DNA of 64,000 nt from positions 62,001-126,000 of the forward strand of contig LUQO01000031.1 in the NCBI GenBank assembly GCA_001627865.1. The letters run 5' to 3'. Origin of the DNA: SAR324 cluster bacterium REDSEA-S27_B3 (GTDB taxonomy: Bacteria > SAR324 > NAC60-12). The notes beneath the pieces were generated by a model. That model did no database searches. It worked only from the letters and a program-made list of their open reading frames with translations, and was not told where the DNA came from. Positions 29,048 to 38,082 of the stretch are shown piece by piece (position 1 is the stretch's first letter; every line of letters starts with the position of its first letter). The position numbers and the translations under genes were made by a program.

Positions 29048-29480
29048 ACGAAGAATCCTCAAAACATGGGTTATTAATTTGCGCGTCTTTTATGATTGCG
29101 GCTAAAGTCGTTTCTTCTATAAACTGTTGAATTTTATTATGTATTGCAGTCAAAGGACGCTGAGTAGGACAACACTGATGCACTTTACATAAATCCTGAT
29201 CATGAACACATTCCACTAAAGTGAAAGGATTGTCAGTAATTTGAATTATCTCAGATAAATTGATTTTTTCTGCAGATCTGGCCAGCACGTAACCACCTCG
29301 CTGTCCGCGAGTTGACTTAATCAAACCGGCAGAGACCAGCAGTTTAAGTATATTTGCCACCATTGGATATGGCAATTGATAGTGTTCTGCCACTTTCTGA
29401 GCACTTACAGGAGCATTTGCTTCACCCAAATGTGTCAGCAAAATTATTGCGTAATCTGTCTTTTTTGATAATTTCAGCAT
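29019..29480 (-). CDS. iscR: Rrf2-family Fe-S regulator, IscR-like
   Basis: [19 protein letters not shown] Rrf2 N-terminus; [14 protein letters not shown] cluster-ligand region; first gene of isc operon, overlapping iscS. Confidence 0.9.
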   Translation of the reverse strand: MLKLSKKTDYAIILLTHLGEANAPVSAQKVAEHYQLPYPMVANILKLLVSAGLIKSTRGQRGGYVLARSAEKINLSEIIQITDNPFTLVECVHDQDLCKVHQCCPTQRPLTAIHNKIQQFIEETTLAAIIKDAQINNPCFEDSSYEIAHISRL

Positions 29481-29569
29481 TATCACCTTTATATATGTGT
29501 ATTTATAAATAGCACCCAATTAGTACTATTTCAAGTTAAATATTCAAAAAACTTAAAATTAATGGAAGT

Positions 29570-30349
29570 TTATTCAACAATGAAAGGAATTTCACCTGTC
29601 TGGTGAATGAGAGGATCCGGCACACCAACTTCCCAGATCCGGAAATCCAGGCGCATGTAATCTACGTGAGAAACAGGGGATATTTGTGCCTGCAAGCTGG
29701 ACTCAATACGACCTCCAGCAGGAATCCAGTAATATTTCTCATCAATATTTTCCTGGATCTGTGTTTGCCAGAAATTAGAGGAAACCTTGATAAAACGTGG
29801 AGCGGATGCAGGATTGTCTATTCGGAACATAAGATTAGCAACTTTTTTATCATTCTCAGTAACCGGGGATTTTTCTGCGTCAGGAGATTTTTCAGAATAA
29901 CTCACAGAAAGACTTGTCAGAATCGGAATTTTTGAATCAGGCACACGGTTTTTCCAGTATAAACGCTTCAATGCACCCAGCCAGATTGTTGAGTGTTCTT
30001 TGCTTTCCGATTCCTTCCATATTTTCAACAAAGGTGGTACATCAGTTGAGTCTCCCAGCATTCCGGTTAACATCGCAATTTGCCAAGGCACACTTTCAGT
30101 ATCCTGATTCAAAATGGTATTACGCAGAACAGGCAACCCCCATTCCGGATAATTCAAAAAAGCCCTCGCAGCCTGAAATCGTTTCTCCGGTGCAGAATCA
30201 CTCAACATTGGATACCATTGGTGCAGAAATACGTATTTAGCCTGTTCTTCAAAAAATGCCAGCGCAGTTGTGTTTTTATGGGTGCCTGCTGGAATCAGTA
30301 TGATCAGAAAGATAATGAGTCTAAGTATGTAATAAATATTTTTCTTCAC
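29570..30349 (-). CDS. Hypothetical exported protein
   Basis: ORF 29570..30364 with signal-peptide-like N-terminus YYILRLIIFLIILIPAG; helical/HEAT-like central region. Start uncertain (internal MTVKKN preferred). Confidence 0.7.
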   Translation of the reverse strand: MKKNIYYILRLIIFLIILIPAGTHKNTTALAFFEEQAKYVFLHQWYPMLSDSAPEKRFQAARAFLNYPEWGLPVLRNTILNQDTESVPWQIAMLTGMLGDSTDVPPLLKIWKESESKEHSTIWLGALKRLYWKNRVPDSKIPILTSLSVSYSEKSPDAEKSPVTENDKKVANLMFRIDNPASAPRFIKVSSNFWQTQIQENIDEKYYWIPAGGRIESSLQAQISPVSHVDYMRLDFRIWEVGVPDPLIHQTGEIPFIVE

Positions 30350-30351
30350 TG

Positions 30352-31479
30352 TCATCCTTTCCATTCCCTGAATCCTTTGTCAATGGCCTCAGCCATTTGA
30401 CTTTTGTAATTTTCTCTGCCGAATTGTTTTGTTTGACGGAAGAATGCTTCCGGAGAAAAGTCTTTCCAGCTTCTTTCCATTTCCTCCACTGCTTCACAAA
30501 GTGCATCCTCAGTTTGTTCTTTGAAGAAGATACCGGTTTTTTCAGAAACTGTTTCCAGAGCTCCACCTGAAGCAAAAGCAATTACAGGAGTATTACATGC
30601 CTGCGCTTCAAGCGGCGTAATGCCAAAATCATCTTCTCCCGGAAAGACAAATGCACGTGCCTGTTGATATAATTGTAACAGTTTTTCATTTGACAGTGTG
30701 CTATGAAATTCAATGTTGTTGGCTGCAATAGACCTGCAATAATCTTCGTCCTGTCCGCTACCGGCAATTTTAAGAGGCAGTTTGAGCCGATTAAATGCTT
30801 TCACAGCCAAATCAACACGCTTATTGGGAGCAAAGGCTCCTACCATCAGGTAATAACAGTCTTTTGAATCCCCTGGCTTAAAGTATGAAAGATCAACCGG
30901 CGGATAAATTACCTGAGATTCACGATTATAATAATCACGAATTTTCCAATGTACGTTCTGACTGTTGCAAAGAAAAGTGTTTACTCGTTTCGATGAATTA
31001 CGATCCCATCGTTGTAAGTATGGGCGTGTTATTTCTGCTGCAACCTTGACTGACCATGAAGTTCTTGGTTGTCTGAAATAGGTGTCAAACTGATCCCACA
31101 CATAACGCATCGGAGTGTGTATGTATGAAATATGATAGACCGTGTCATCATGTTTCACGCCTTTTGCGACACAATGGCTGGAACTTACAATGAGGTCATA
31201 TTCGTTTAAATCAAACTGCTCTATTGCTAAGGGGAAAAGTGGTAGAAAATGTCGATATTTTTTTAATCCAAAAGGCATGCGTTGAATAAATGAGGTACTG
31301 ATCTTCATTGACTCAATTATTTCGGATAGCTTACCTTTCTCGTGAATCAAAGTATAGAGTTCTGCATCAGGGAACAGTTCGCACAGCACCTCAAGGCACT
31401 TTTCTCCACCACGCATCCCATTCAGCCAGTCGTGTACCAGCGCAACTTTTCTGCCTTCCAGAGACGGTATAGTCATCAC
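30352..31479 (-). CDS. Glycosyltransferase family 4
   Basis: KVALVHDWLNGMRGGEKCLEVL; YLMVGAFAPNKRVDLAVKAF; FVFPGEDDFGITPLEAQACNTPVIAFASGGALE. Confidence 0.93.
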   Translation of the reverse strand: MMTIPSLEGRKVALVHDWLNGMRGGEKCLEVLCELFPDAELYTLIHEKGKLSEIIESMKISTSFIQRMPFGLKKYRHFLPLFPLAIEQFDLNEYDLIVSSSHCVAKGVKHDDTVYHISYIHTPMRYVWDQFDTYFRQPRTSWSVKVAAEITRPYLQRWDRNSSKRVNTFLCNSQNVHWKIRDYYNRESQVIYPPVDLSYFKPGDSKDCYYLMVGAFAPNKRVDLAVKAFNRLKLPLKIAGSGQDEDYCRSIAANNIEFHSTLSNEKLLQLYQQARAFVFPGEDDFGITPLEAQACNTPVIAFASGGALETVSEKTGIFFKEQTEDALCEAVEEMERSWKDFSPEAFFRQTKQFGRENYKSQMAEAIDKGFREWKG

Positions 31480-32162
31480 TTCTCCTCTATCAACTTAGGG
31501 AGTAGTCCAATGCTTTTTATTTGGGTATAGTTTGCAGGATCAATATATGTATGATTCTGTTCATGATCCCAGGTAGTATCGTATGGGATATGCACAGCGT
31601 GGCCGCCAATCTGGACAACAGGTACAATGTCTGAGCGCATTGAATTTCCTACCATCATGAAGCGTGAATCATCAATTTTATGACGTAATAAGATTTTTTT
31701 ATATGTCTGTGGATTTTTGTCACTTACAATTTCCACAGCTGTAAAATAGTCTACTAATCCTGAGCGGGCAATTTTCGCTTCCTGATCAATCAAGTCTCCC
31801 TTGGTTATAAGCAGTAAGCGATATTGTTTTGAAAGTTCATCAATTACTTCCTGCACATCAGGCAGCAGTTCAATTGGTGCCGCTAACATTTCTCTGCCGA
31901 AATCAAGTATTTGTTGAATTTCATTTCCGTTGATTTCTCCGTCTGTAAGTTCAATAGATGTTTCAATCATGGAAAGTATGAAACCTTTGATTCCGTATCC
32001 GAATAATTTGAGATTTTTAATCTGAGTCGAGGATAGAGTCTGATCAACTACTTCCGGACCATGTGAAGAAAGCATTTCACGAAACTTTTCCTGAGTCATG
32101 GTAAAGATAGACTCATTATGCCAGAGGGTATCGTCGGCATCAAAGGCAATTACATCAAACAT
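31476..32162 (-). CDS. HAD-family hydrolase
   Basis: VIAFDADDTLWHNES motif; LLLITKGDL; MMVGNSMRSDIVP. Confidence 0.92.
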   Translation of the reverse strand: MFDVIAFDADDTLWHNESIFTMTQEKFREMLSSHGPEVVDQTLSSTQIKNLKLFGYGIKGFILSMIETSIELTDGEINGNEIQQILDFGREMLAAPIELLPDVQEVIDELSKQYRLLLITKGDLIDQEAKIARSGLVDYFTAVEIVSDKNPQTYKKILLRHKIDDSRFMMVGNSMRSDIVPVVQIGGHAVHIPYDTTWDHEQNHTYIDPANYTQIKSIGLLPKLIEEK

Positions 32163-32290
32163 TCCTGTGTTTGTTGTAAAAAGAGGACAGGTTTAGAAGG
32201 GGGAGGAAAAAGTATGCGGGAAGCAAATTTCCTAAGCAAGCGGAAATTCTGTAAGGATTAAATCAACTAGATAGATTGGAAGACAGCATA

Positions 32291-32315
32291 GGGTGAGATT
32301 CGAAAAATCTCACCC
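32291..32315 (-). terminator. Hairpin downstream of the 75-aa ORF
   Basis: GGGTGAGATT-cgaaa-AATCTCACCC. Confidence 0.55.
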
Positions 32316-32323
32316 TGTCAGCT

Positions 32324-32551
32324 TCACTGAGTCTGGCACTGGCGCTCCTCCATTAACACTTCGTTGAAAGAATCACGCATAACGTTGATCAGAATCACGT
32401 CTTTAAGCGTCTTTGCCGATGCTTCCAACATATCCAGTCCAAGACCGATTGAAACGTCTTGCTGAGTCAGATTTTCCAACTGCAAAACTATATGCTTTAG
32501 CGAAGAATTCATATTCCTCCTTACGGCTAAGTTAACCGGAAATTTTGACAC
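32324..32551 (-). CDS. Small hypothetical protein
   Basis: 75-aa ORF (possible start at the internal MNSSLKHIV), followed by a hairpin terminator. Confidence 0.55.
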   Translation of the reverse strand: MSKFPVNLAVRRNMNSSLKHIVLQLENLTQQDVSIGLGLDMLEASAKTLKDVILINVMRDSFNEVLMEERQCQTQ

Positions 32552-32618
32552 ACTCCAAAAAAATGTGCCACGATGCTTTACTCCGGCATACTGTAATTCG
32601 ATGCAGTTACTATGCCTC

Positions 32619-33080
32619 CTATATTTGTTTTAAAAGACGTGCCATTTCAATCGCGCAATCAGTGGCGTAACGACCCTGGTTACCAGATTTTGAACCGGCA
32701 CGCTCAATTGCCTGTTCAAGTGTGTCTGTGGTAAGAAGACCAAAACTGACCGGAACACCGGTTTCTAACGAGGCTGATGCAATGCCGTTTGAGGCATTCG
32801 CACATACATAATCGAAATGTGATGTTTCTCCTCGAATAACAGCACCAAGGCAGACGATAGCATCAAATTTTCCGCTAATTGCTAATTTTTTTGCTGCTAA
32901 TGGCAGCTCAAACGCGCCCGGAACACGCAATACCGTAACCTCTTCCTTATTGCCACCATGTCTTGCCAGAGAATCCAGTGCGCCTTCCAGCAAACGTTCG
33001 CAGACGAATTCATTGAACCTTGATACCACAAAGGCAATTTTCAGATCAGTGGCAATTAAATCACCTTCTATTTGAATCAT
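32619..33080 (-). CDS. ribH: 6,7-dimethyl-8-ribityllumazine synthase
   Basis: [71 protein letters not shown]. Confidence 0.97.
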   Translation of the reverse strand: MIQIEGDLIATDLKIAFVVSRFNEFVCERLLEGALDSLARHGGNKEEVTVLRVPGAFELPLAAKKLAISGKFDAIVCLGAVIRGETSHFDYVCANASNGIASASLETGVPVSFGLLTTDTLEQAIERAGSKSGNQGRYATDCAIEMARLLKQI

Positions 33081-33124
33081 CTTTACCCTGTTAAAGTTGT
33101 TGTGTCAGCAACCACAATGGAAAA

Positions 33125-33433
33125 TTATTGCAAATTATTAAAATTGCGAAGCATCTTATAATGAAAAATCCCCGTATCGTGATTATCACTCCAGTATACA
33201 CGCAAGGCATAATTGCCCACGTATTCGCTTTTCAATGGTCGAATGTCCTTGGGGATTGTTTTTGAGTCCAATTTCTTAACTCCACTGAATTCATCAATAC
33301 AACTTGCGCATGGACAAGAGTCACGCAGATCAAAAAAACTTATATGACTTTCTTTTCCATCTTGCCAGAGAATATACATTTCATCGCCCAGAAGAATTTT
33401 TTCTGGTTTGGCTTTTTTCTTTACTTTAAGCAT
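33125..33433 (-). CDS. DUF971 family protein
   Basis: [46 protein letters not shown]. Confidence 0.85.
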   Translation of the reverse strand: MLKVKKKAKPEKILLGDEMYILWQDGKESHISFFDLRDSCPCASCIDEFSGVKKLDSKTIPKDIRPLKSEYVGNYALRVYWSDNHDTGIFHYKMLRNFNNLQ

Positions 33434-33602
33434 AATAGGCCGACTTTGTTCTGAAATGAGTTTTTTATTACGGAAGATGTTTTTATAAATAATTGCAGGA
33501 CAATCTACATTAATCTCATGTACATTTCAAGCGTTTGTTAGCACTTATGTTTTTACTTGTGAATAACATCTTAACTTTTTCCAGCATAAACTGAGTACGA
33601 TT

Positions 33603-34010
33603 ATGGGCTCCGCAGAAGGTACTGATAAAAAAGAAGAGACGGGAAAATTCGGCAATGTGAAGTCAGTCCTGCGGGACAGCATTAAAAAGACACCGGAAGA
33701 AACACAAAAAAAATACAATTCTGTCTCATCGAAAAGCATTTCACTGAAACGTGTGGGGGAGGAGGTGCTCAGCAGCAGTTCCAAAGATGAGTTGAAAGTA
33801 AACCTGCCTAAAGCAATTGTTGTAAAGAAAAATCTAAAAAAAGATGTGGAAAATCTTTACACTAGCTTCAAAAGATTTGAAGAAACCCATGATAATTCAG
33901 AAGATATCAATAACTTCAAGCAAGCGTGTAACAAAGTGATCAGGCATGCACAAAAATCACATGAAGCAATCAGAAACAAGGTATACAAAGTTTACGATAA
34001 AAAGAGATAA
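33603..34010 (+). CDS. Hypothetical Lys/Ser-rich protein
   Basis: 135-aa complete ORF upstream of tmk; highly charged. Confidence 0.65.
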   Translation: MGSAEGTDKKEETGKFGNVKSVLRDSIKKTPEETQKKYNSVSSKSISLKRVGEEVLSSSSKDELKVNLPKAIVVKKNLKKDVENLYTSFKRFEETHDNSEDINNFKQACNKVIRHAQKSHEAIRNKVYKVYDKKR

Positions 34011-34042
34011 ATTCCTTCCTTAGTCAATAATACCTGCTTTCA

Positions 34043-34690
34043 ATGCATTCCGGAAAACTTATTACTTTTGAGGGTCTTGACGGTTGTGGAAAGAGTACCC
34101 AGCTGGAAAAAATCAATAACTGGCTGATCCAGCAAGGTTGTGAAGTCCTCAAAACAAAGGAACCTGGAGGAACTAGAATCGGACAGCAAATCCGGCATAT
34201 TCTGCTTAATCCGGAACACAAAGAACTTAATCCGGAAAGCGAACTGTTGCTTTATTTATCTGACAGGATACAGCACCTTAAGGAAACAATTCTCCCTGCA
34301 AAAGCACAAGGCAAAATGGTATTGTGTGACCGCTTTCATGACTCAACTGTAGTTTATCAGGGTTATGGCAGGGGAATTGATTTAAGAAGTATTGAATCTA
34401 TCATATCATACAGCATCAAACCGTATCTTCCGGATTTAACTTTTCTGCTGACAATTCCACCAGAAACTGTTGCCCACCGACTGGACCAACGAGATGAACA
34501 GTTTGTAAAAGATCGTCTGGATATGGAGTCACAAGACTTTTTTGAACGTGCTGCCAATGGTTATCATGAACTGGCCTCAGCTGAACCGGAACGTTTTGTT
34601 TGCCTGAACGGCGAGCAGGAAGTTGAAGTAATTCATCAACAAATCATTGCTGTAATCCAGCAGCGATTCGAGATTGGTTTCAAAAGTTGA
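34043..34690 (+). CDS. tmk: Thymidylate kinase
   Basis: ITFEGLDGCGKSTQLEKI; TKEPGGTRIGQQIR; CDRFHDSTVVYQGYGRG. Confidence 0.97.
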   Translation: MHSGKLITFEGLDGCGKSTQLEKINNWLIQQGCEVLKTKEPGGTRIGQQIRHILLNPEHKELNPESELLLYLSDRIQHLKETILPAKAQGKMVLCDRFHDSTVVYQGYGRGIDLRSIESIISYSIKPYLPDLTFLLTIPPETVAHRLDQRDEQFVKDRLDMESQDFFERAANGYHELASAEPERFVCLNGEQEVEVIHQQIIAVIQQRFEIGFKS

Positions 34691-34822
34691 TAGAATAAAA
34701 ATATCATACCTGTCAGCAAAGCAATGAAAGCTATAAAAAATGGATTAGGGAAATTTGTTGAATAAAAAATCACTTACATATAACTAAACCTGGAATCAGT
34801 AACACCATAATTAAGAAATTTT

Positions 34823-35581
34823 ATGAGAAGTACATTTTTTCAGCAGCCTTTGGAACATCAAATTGAAGTTGATGGTGAGAATTGGAATCAGGGAGAAGAA
34901 ATAAAAGGGAAGCTTCGAATTCGTAGCATGAGCAGAGAAACAGTGATTGTGAACACATCTCAAATTATCCTTGCCTACGGACTGAAAAAAGCCATCAAAG
35001 AAGGGAATGACTCCCCCTGGGAAGTGCTTGAAAATCAGGTAATGGCGCAGGACATCTCTCTGCCTGCAGGTGGGGATCAATCTTTCGAATGGCATTTTAA
35101 TTTGAGCACAGATTGTCCTATTACTGACAAACAGGGGGGATTGTTTTTGCTTTTTGGTGGAGAAGATACTCTCTCTGTAGGAGGTAGGATTGATTTACAA
35201 ATCAGCCTGCATCCAATCCTGAAAAACTTTCTGCAAACTTTCACAACACAATTTTATTTCCTGGAAAAATATCAGAAACGTAAATCCGAATGGACTGAGA
35301 TCAAACTTGTTCCGCCAGAATCAAGGGAATATCCCAATCTGGACTTTGTCCGTTGTTTACTCCGAATATATGAAGAACACCTTGAAGTACATTATCTGTT
35401 TAAAATGAGCGGACTTGGACGTGCGGGTGAAAAAATGACAGTAACAAAAAAAAATCGTGAGCTTAAGCAGAGATTAACACCTGAAAACTATCTATTGCCG
35501 GGTGGTTTCCCCAATCGAGCTTGTTTTCGTGAAAATATCAATGAGGCACTAAACATCGCAAGGCCTGAAGTGATTTTTTGA
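34823..35581 (+). CDS. Hypothetical protein, possible Spo0M/arrestin-like beta domain
   Basis: 252-aa ORF; beta-rich pattern (WNQGEEIKGKLRIRSMSRETVIVNTSQIIL); family assignment tentative. Confidence 0.6.
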   Translation: MRSTFFQQPLEHQIEVDGENWNQGEEIKGKLRIRSMSRETVIVNTSQIILAYGLKKAIKEGNDSPWEVLENQVMAQDISLPAGGDQSFEWHFNLSTDCPITDKQGGLFLLFGGEDTLSVGGRIDLQISLHPILKNFLQTFTTQFYFLEKYQKRKSEWTEIKLVPPESREYPNLDFVRCLLRIYEEHLEVHYLFKMSGLGRAGEKMTVTKKNRELKQRLTPENYLLPGGFPNRACFRENINEALNIARPEVIF

Positions 35582-35703
35582 CCTGTTGCTGAAATGTATC
35601 CGTTGCTCAACTTCTGAGTAACATCCCCAATTTATCAGCTTAATCGCTCATCCAATCTGACCTTATGAAGCTCCGTATTGAAGATTCTGTATACAGATTG
35701 AAT

Positions 35704-36519
35704 CTAGCGGATATAGTCCTGATCCATAACAAATTCCAGATTTTTCACTCCTAAAGAAATTAATTTTTTTGATCGTCCAATAATTTCTCCTGGAACAGAT
35801 TGAAATGGCTGGTTGTTTTTATCTGTCAGGATTCTGAGAGAAAATTTTCCTTCGAGTGGGTTGTTCCCAAACGCGTTTGACTGGCCGATAGTGAATTTTT
35901 GAGGAAGTTTGAAATTTTCCAGTATTTTGACTGCAACAGGCCTTCCTTTTTCCGGATCAAAAAGCATGATCACCAGTCGATCTTCCGGACCAACCTTGTC
36001 TGATAAATTTGGGGATGATTTGACAATTCCACTAATGCTTGTTTCTGGAGAATCTGTTTCACGGTACATCAGTTCTTCTGGGAAACTTCTAAAAGGGCGA
36101 TCCAGATGATATTCAACTCCTTCAGTTCCTAATGGGATACTCTCCGTCAGCGGCCCAATTATTTCTCCAACTGTAGGACGATTCGGATTTCCATCTTTAT
36201 CTGTGAGAACAAGCATCCGATAAGAACCCCTCAGCTGGCGGTTCGCATCCGCCTGCCCAACACTAAATGTAATTGGAGGCAAAAAAGGATTGAGAATGCG
36301 TGAGGCTGCCAGTTCCAGTGTTTCGGGATCAAAAAGTAAAACATGCGCATTATCTGTTTTTACTATTCCACTGCCTATTCCTAGAACTGTGAGGATGACT
36401 CCGCTTATACTGTGCTCAAGTTTTGCAGTGTCGCGGCTGATTTCATTCCAGAGTGCGTAAATCGTTAAGCCTGAAAAAACAGCGAAAGCGCACCAGAAAA
36501 TCAGTTTGTTTTTCCTCAC
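35704..36519 (-). CDS. Hypothetical protein with N-terminal anchor and an internally duplicated domain
   Basis: N-terminal LIFWCAFAVFSGLTIYALW; two similar halves: LFDPETLELAASRILNPFLPPITFSVGQADANRQLRGSYRMLVLTDKDGNPNRPTVGEIIG vs LFDPEKGRPVAVKILENFKLPQKFTIGQSNAFGNNPLEGKFSLRILTDKNNQPFQSVPGEIIG. Confidence 0.82.
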   Translation of the reverse strand: MRKNKLIFWCAFAVFSGLTIYALWNEISRDTAKLEHSISGVILTVLGIGSGIVKTDNAHVLLFDPETLELAASRILNPFLPPITFSVGQADANRQLRGSYRMLVLTDKDGNPNRPTVGEIIGPLTESIPLGTEGVEYHLDRPFRSFPEELMYRETDSPETSISGIVKSSPNLSDKVGPEDRLVIMLFDPEKGRPVAVKILENFKLPQKFTIGQSNAFGNNPLEGKFSLRILTDKNNQPFQSVPGEIIGRSKKLISLGVKNLEFVMDQDYIR

Positions 36520-36540
36520 AGTAATAAATCTGAAAGCATG

Positions 36541-38058
36541 TTAAACAAGCACTTCTGCCTGAGGTGTGGATGGAAGCACAGTTTTACCCATCAAATAATT
36601 GTCTATGCAGCGCGCCGCTTCACGACCTTCCCATATGGCCCAGACAACCAGAGAAGCACCGCGGTTGGCATCACCTGCCACAAACACTCCATCTTCGCTG
36701 GTCATAAAGTTTTCATTTGAACAAATGGTATAAACCGGCTGAGTGTTTTTCAGCATTTTTTTAACAGCGGCAGGTTTTCGGGATTTTTCTGCTCCAATAA
36801 CACTCAACTCAACTCCCAGTTCTTCAACCAATCCATCCAGGGTTGGTCCTAAAAAACCCAATGCAAGAAATACCATATCCGTGGACACGGTAAATTCTGA
36901 ACCTGGAACACGGTTCATGGTCATACGCCCGTCCTTATTTTCCCATTTCACTTTTACTCCCCGCAACTCTTTAACACATCCGTCACCATCATTCATGATG
37001 GATTCTGTCAAAATATTTGCTCTGCAATCAGGATCAGTTTCCTCATGAACCGGAGTTGGTCGAGGCACCATGTTAACCAGTTCAAATTGACGAATATTCT
37101 GTTTTGCTCCCTGTCGATTAATATTACCCAGACAGTCTGCCGCGGTAAAACCTCCTCCGAGAATTATTACAGATTTGTTCCCAGAATCAATCTTCTCTTC
37201 TTCCGGAATAGAGTCTCCGGCCACATCACGATTACATTGCGGGAGAAAATCCATGGCATAGTGTACTCCTTTTAAATCATGTCCCTCAACCTCAAGCTTT
37301 CGCGGGTTTTGTGCTCCTGTTGCCAGCAGGATTGCTTCAAAACTGTTCCGGAGTTCTTCGACTGATAAATCAGTGCCAACATTTACACTTGTCCGGAACT
37401 CAACACCTTCCTCCCGGAGTTGTTCTATGCGCCTTGAAACAACTTTTTTTTCAAGTTTAAAATCCGGAATCCCATAAACCAGTAATCCGCCTATCCTGTC
37501 ATCTTTTTCAAAAACAGTTACAGCATGACCTGCTCTTCGTAACTGCTGTGCAGCAGCCAGTCCAGCCGGCCCTGAACCAACAATGGCGATACGCTTATCA
37601 GTCAGTTCAGTTGGAGGTTGTGCTTTTATCCAGCCTTCAGTCCATCCTCGTTCCGATATGTGTTTTTCGATTTCTTCAATTGTTACAGCATTAACTTTTC
37701 GAATTTTTTCATCAGCATCCAATGTATAATGTTCTGTCAGCACACAGCTGTCTTCGCAAGGGGCGGGACAAATTCTTCCGGTGAACTCAGGAAAATTGTT
37801 GGTGCTGTGCAAAGCTGCAAGCGCCTCTTTCCATTGCCCTTGATAAACAAGGTCGTTCCAGTCCGGTATCATGTTACCCAATGGACAACCCATATGGCAG
37901 AACGGAACCCCGCAATCCATGCAGCGGGCTGCCTGCTGCTGCAGTTCTTTGTCTGAGAAGAAGGTGTCATACTCCTGATAATCAAGGACTCTTTCCTCAA
38001 CAGGACGAAGCGGGGGGCTTTCTTTTTTAAATTCTAAGAATCCGGTATCATTTCCCAT
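36541..38058 (-). CDS. gltD: Glutamate synthase small subunit
   Basis: QAARCMDCGVPFCHMGCPLGNMIPDWNDL; IVGSGPAGLAAAQQLRRAGH. Confidence 0.96.
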   Translation of the reverse strand: MGNDTGFLEFKKESPPLRPVEERVLDYQEYDTFFSDKELQQQAARCMDCGVPFCHMGCPLGNMIPDWNDLVYQGQWKEALAALHSTNNFPEFTGRICPAPCEDSCVLTEHYTLDADEKIRKVNAVTIEEIEKHISERGWTEGWIKAQPPTELTDKRIAIVGSGPAGLAAAQQLRRAGHAVTVFEKDDRIGGLLVYGIPDFKLEKKVVSRRIEQLREEGVEFRTSVNVGTDLSVEELRNSFEAILLATGAQNPRKLEVEGHDLKGVHYAMDFLPQCNRDVAGDSIPEEEKIDSGNKSVIILGGGFTAADCLGNINRQGAKQNIRQFELVNMVPRPTPVHEETDPDCRANILTESIMNDGDGCVKELRGVKVKWENKDGRMTMNRVPGSEFTVSTDMVFLALGFLGPTLDGLVEELGVELSVIGAEKSRKPAAVKKMLKNTQPVYTICSNENFMTSEDGVFVAGDANRGASLVVWAIWEGREAARCIDNYLMGKTVLPSTPQAEVLV

Positions 38059-38082
38059 AAGCTAAGTTGAAAGAGAGTCTAT

